Shown here one piece after another: positions 14,048 to 16,572 of a DNA stretch of 16,572 nt. The notes beneath the pieces were generated by a model. It searched no databases, was not told where the DNA came from, and worked only from the letters and a program-made list of their open reading frames with translations. Origin of the DNA: Deltaproteobacteria bacterium (GTDB taxonomy: Bacteria > Desulfobacterota > Desulfofervidia > Desulfofervidales > DG-60); NCBI GenBank assembly GCA_021163945.1, contig JAGGTC010000225.1, positions 1 through 16,572 of the forward strand, in the 5' to 3' direction. Numbering within the stretch: position 1 is the stretch's first letter; each line of letters opens with the position of its first letter. The position numbers and the translations under genes were made by a program.

Positions 14048-15115
14048 ATGATTAAGTTTTGTGTAGGTACAAGCTTTAGAAATATTGATCTTATAGAGCA
14101 TGCGGATCGGTGTAATCAAAGGGGAAAGGGGATAATAAAGGAGTTTTATGGTTCTGTTGAAAATGAAATATTCTCTTCTATCAGTTTTGGTACAGGTAAA
14201 GAACATGCATCTTGTATGGACTTGGTAAAGTTTGTGAAAAAGGCAAAGAGATATGATATAGATGTCTACCTCAATGTAAACAACTTAAGGGCAACACCTG
14301 ATTTTGTAGAAAGACACAAGGATAAGATCTCTGACTTCCTGAGGAGGCTAGAGGATATAGGGGTAGAGGGTGTAATCCTTAGTGCAATTCCACTCATTGA
14401 ATTTGCTACCCAAAATACCAACCTAAAGATTGCAGTAAGTGCTATACTTCAGTTAGATAGCCTTCAGAAGATAAAACGCCTTAAAGATATGGGGGTTCAC
14501 AGAATTATACTCTCTCTCTTTAAAGGGAGGGACTTTAACTTTCTTGAAAAGCTTAAGATGGTGCCTGATATGGAATGGGAGATACTGTGTAATGAAATCT
14601 GTAGATTTGACTGTCCATTTTTACCACAGCACTATCTGCACCGCTCCAATCCAGACTTTGCAAAAGACAAGACACACAATTATTACTATAAATTTTGCTA
14701 TAAGGAGTTACTTCGTGACTTCCCAATAAATATCTTAAAGACAAGGTTTATCAGGCCTGAGGATGTACCATTCTATCATGATCGCCTTGGCATTGAGCAC
14801 TTTAAGATTGTACGTAGAGAGAGCCATCCAGAGCTTATTAAATTCTTCATGGATGCCTACTGCTCACTTGATTATGATGGAAATCTGATGCACCTTTTCC
14901 CCATGTTTATGAAGAGCCCTAAGCAACTAAATAGTAAAAGCAGGCTTGTTATAATGAATAAAGAATTGGATGGCTTTTTAAGCTATTTTTATGAAAATAG
15001 GCCTGATTGTGGTAATGATTGTTTTACAGTGGGTGGAAGCTGCGACTATTGCAAGCGTTTTTGGGAAGAGAGACACCTTGCCCATAGGGAGATAAAAATT
15101 GCCCAGGTAGTTTGA
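14048..15115 (+). CDS. U32-peptidase-like TIM-barrel protein with two cysteine quartets (putative Fe-S)
   Basis: I start this at the ATG at 14048 (355 residues), preceded by GGGGGG at 14038-14043. A longer frame from 13994 would run 44 bases into the KAS III gene and is unlikely. The pattern of alternating strands and helices, VNVNNL near residue 76, ILSAIPLIEFA near 110, IAVSAILQLDS near 128, and a cysteine cluster after a NEIC motif resemble the U32 family (UbiU/UbiV, PrtC-like). Cysteines C181, C185, C189 and C217 could hold one Fe-S cluster. A second quartet at the C-terminus, C321, C325, C332 and C335, could hold another. UbiU/UbiV-type proteins work in oxygen-independent hydroxylation of a quinone precursor, so a related reaction is possible. 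True protease activity is doubtful. The family is moderately sure; the role is unknown. Confidence 0.6.
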   Translation: MIKFCVGTSFRNIDLIEHADRCNQRGKGIIKEFYGSVENEIFSSISFGTGKEHASCMDLVKFVKKAKRYDIDVYLNVNNLRATPDFVERHKDKISDFLRRLEDIGVEGVILSAIPLIEFATQNTNLKIAVSAILQLDSLQKIKRLKDMGVHRIILSLFKGRDFNFLEKLKMVPDMEWEILCNEICRFDCPFLPQHYLHRSNPDFAKDKTHNYYYKFCYKELLRDFPINILKTRFIRPEDVPFYHDRLGIEHFKIVRRESHPELIKFFMDAYCSLDYDGNLMHLFPMFMKSPKQLNSKSRLVIMNKELDGFLSYFYENRPDCGNDCFTVGGSCDYCKRFWEERHLAHREIKIAQVV

Positions 15116-15699
15116 TGAGGACCCTTTCTGAGATCATAATAAACAGAAGGTCTATTAGAAAGTATAAGAAGGATAAGATAAGTAAGGAGCTTATCAAGGA
15201 GATTATAAACCTGGCCGTTTGGGCACCGTCCCCATTCAATTCTCAGCCCTGGAACTTTGTAGTACTCTCAAGGGAGTATGTCTTGAGCAGGAAGGCCCAT
15301 ATAGGGGATTTGCTCTATAAGAAGTCAGAACCAGCACTAGAAAGGATCTTCAAAAAGAAGGATTTTTCCCAGTTTATTGTAAAGAAGTTTTTAAAGGGCT
15401 TTGGCAATGCACCTTATCTTATTGGGGCATTGAGGAGTAATAGGATTGGAGAGATAGATTTGGGATTTCAAAGGGCCTCTGTCTATGCAGTTATACAAAA
15501 TATATTACTAATTGCCTATGATAAGGGACTAGGGACATGCTGGATTGGGGTTGATGATGAGAGCCGGGAGGCAGTACAAGAGATACTTGGAATTGATAAA
15601 GAGAAAGGAGAGCTTCTGGCGCTTATTGCCATTGGTATACCCGATCAAAGGGTTAGAAATTTGGAGAGAAAACCATTTAACATCTGGTTTCTAGAATGA
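15115..15699 (+). CDS. Nitroreductase-family flavoprotein (FMN oxidoreductase)
   Basis: A 194-residue member of the nitroreductase superfamily, FMN-dependent enzymes that reduce or oxidise small organic substrates with NAD(P)H. Visible marks are the N-terminal phosphate-binding RRSIRKY (11-17), APSPFNSQPWNFVVL (37-51), the late GLGTCWIG, and the final VRNLERKPF. The ATG at 15115 overlaps the U32-like stop as TGATG. An in-frame TTG at 15112 adds one residue and is not preferred. Several members act on carrier-bound substrates (oxidation of azolines to azoles, dehydrogenation of amino acids), and its setting next to an ACP allows this, but no substrate can be read from the sequence. Its stop overlaps the ACP start (ATGA). 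Confidence 0.85.
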   Translation: MRTLSEIIINRRSIRKYKKDKISKELIKEIINLAVWAPSPFNSQPWNFVVLSREYVLSRKAHIGDLLYKKSEPALERIFKKKDFSQFIVKKFLKGFGNAPYLIGALRSNRIGEIDLGFQRASVYAVIQNILLIAYDKGLGTCWIGVDDESREAVQEILGIDKEKGELLALIAIGIPDQRVRNLERKPFNIWFLE

Positions 15700-15959
15700 C
15701 AAAGGATATTAGAAAGCTGTGTTATGAGGCAATTTTATCGGTAGATGGTGCAGAAAAGATAGATTATGAAAAGGTCAGTGATGACACAGAGATCTATGGC
15801 AGTGGATTTAATCTTGATTCATTGGGGCTAGCAGAGCTTACTACCATCTTGGAGAAAAAATTTGATATCAAGATAGGCGATGAAGAGATTATGGAGGCAG
15901 AGGCATTTGAGAATTTTGGTGCCCTATGTAAATTTATGTCTGAGAAGACAAAAGGATGA
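15696..15959 (+). CDS. Acyl carrier protein, stand-alone
   Basis: An 87-residue acidic carrier protein with the phosphopantetheine attachment motif NLDSLGLAELTTILEKKF. The serine that receives the prosthetic group is S42. The surrounding pattern (four-helix length, DDTEI before the motif, EKKFDIKIGDEEIM after it) is that of AcpP-like or PCP-like domains. It differs from housekeeping AcpP, which usually carries GADSLD. It therefore looks like a pathway-specific carrier. It overlaps both neighbours by 4 bases (ATGA at each end), so it should be made in step with the nitroreductase and the ligase. No phosphopantetheinyl transferase gene is seen in the window. The ligase downstream is the most likely loader. 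Confidence 0.88.
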   Translation: MTKDIRKLCYEAILSVDGAEKIDYEKVSDDTEIYGSGFNLDSLGLAELTTILEKKFDIKIGDEEIMEAEAFENFGALCKFMSEKTKG

Positions 15960-16572
15960 GATTGTCTATCTACCAACAATTTCAAAAGACTGCTAAGTCA
16001 AACAAAGATAAGCCCTTTATTATAGAAGAGGACAATGTATTGACATTTGAGGAGACATCTAAGCTTATTGATAAGTTTTCCTATTATTTGGAAAGTAAAA
16101 TAGGGCTAAAAAGGGGTGATAGGATAGCCTTTCTTTTAAACAACCAATTAGAATTTGTTATAGCCCTTTTGTCATCAAATAAACTAGGATTAATTGTCAC
16201 CCCACTCAACAACCGTTTGACCTCAGAGGAGATAGAGTATATGGTAAATGCCTCTGCTGCAAAGGCAATTGTGTTTAATTCTATTTATCAAGAAAAGATA
16301 AGTAAGATAAAGGAAGCTTTAAAAATAGACGCAAAAATCATAAAAGGTTTAGATATAATTGGGGAGACCAAAACATGTATTCAAGAAGATGCATTTATCC
16401 TTTTTACATCTGGGACTACAGGCATCCCTAAAGGGGTCTTACACACCAATAAAAATAGCCTCTTTTATGCAAATGTAATGATTGAGGGGTTAGGGTTTAG
16501 GCCAGATATGAAACACCTCATTGCTGCACCCCTCTACAAGGCCATGGGTTTTGAAGATAATTTAACCCGGCC
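15956..16572 (+). CDS. AMP-forming acyl ligase, N-terminal part (runs off right edge)
   Basis: This frame starts at the ATG at 15956 (overlapping the ACP stop as ATGA) and stays open for 205 codons to the window end, so it is partial. It is an ANL-superfamily adenylating enzyme. The phosphate-binding loop FTSGTTGIPKGV lies at residues 150-161, preceded by GLKRGDRIAFLLNNQLEF and LGLIVTPLNNRLTSEEIEYMV, which are standard for this superfamily. It would activate a carboxylic acid as an acyl adenylate and pass it to CoA or, judging from its overlap with the ACP gene, to the ACP phosphopantetheine arm. The substrate-binding segment lies beyond the edge, so specificity (fatty acid, aryl acid or amino acid) cannot be guessed. 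Confidence 0.9.
   Translation, partial: MRLSIYQQFQKTAKSNKDKPFIIEEDNVLTFEETSKLIDKFSYYLESKIGLKRGDRIAFLLNNQLEFVIALLSSNKLGLIVTPLNNRLTSEEIEYMVNASAAKAIVFNSIYQEKISKIKEALKIDAKIIKGLDIIGETKTCIQEDAFILFTSGTTGIPKGVLHTNKNSLFYANVMIEGLGFRPDMKHLIAAPLYKAMGFEDNLTR

Noticed and set aside
1..16572. CRISPR array, prophage, toxin-antitoxin or defence system
   Set aside because: No regularly spaced repeats, no integrase or phage structural genes, and no small paired genes of these types were seen.

Overview
This 16.6 kb window is an AT-rich (roughly 40% G+C by eye), densely packed bacterial chromosome segment. The genes point to a Gram-negative, probably anaerobic and deltaproteobacteria-like (Desulfobacterota-type) organism. 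The evidence is split glycyl-tRNA synthetase subunits (GlyQ/GlyS), an RpoH-type sigma factor, a TPR protein paired with a LolB-like outer-membrane lipoprotein, and iron-sulfur and radical-SAM enzymes. The taxon is an inference, not a reading.

Layout. (1) 1-269, minus: the truncated C-terminal piece of an IS256-family transposase, ending about 10 bases from the glyS stop. (2) 279-3774, minus: a tight operon of a class I methyltransferase, glyQ and glyS. (3) 3829-5286, plus: a YcaO-domain protein with C-terminal TPRs, divergent from the methyltransferase across a 54-base gap. (4) 5287-5436, minus: tRNA-Cys(GCA) and tRNA-Gly(GCC), served by a good promoter that is back-to-back with rimO. The tRNA-Cys discriminator base directly follows the YcaO stop codon. 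(5) 5504-12850, plus: a long co-directional run of rimO, DUF1015, a TrmN6-like methyltransferase, PAC2, rpoH, a 15-unit TPR protein and a LolB-like lipoprotein, mostly with overlapping ends. (6) 12851-13050: a relatively GC-rich, hairpin-rich gap, then a consensus sigma-70 promoter. (7) 13051-16572, plus: a five-gene biosynthetic operon (KAS III, a cysteine-rich U32-like TIM-barrel protein, a nitroreductase, an acyl carrier protein and an AMP-forming acyl ligase) that runs off the right edge.

How the genes fit together. Regions 2-5 are mainly translation and protein quality: tRNA charging, two tRNAs, ribosomal protein S12 methylthiolation (RimO), a tRNA methyltransferase and the heat-shock sigma factor. 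YcaO lies next to RimO. In E. coli YcaO has been reported to assist RimO, so this neighbourhood is worth noting. Region 7 reads as a carrier-protein pathway: a ligase loads an acid on an ACP, redox enzymes (nitroreductase and the Fe-S U32-like protein) may act on the tethered group, and KAS III condenses it. I do not recognise the product, and this operon is the best candidate for an undescribed system. It sits directly after a TPR-lolB pair that in other proteobacteria (for example Pseudomonas) is followed by ispE, which suggests an insertion point.

Several genes (methyltransferase, rimO, rpoH) have a plausible promoter placing transcription start almost on the start codon, with no Shine-Dalgarno sequence, so leaderless transcripts are possible.
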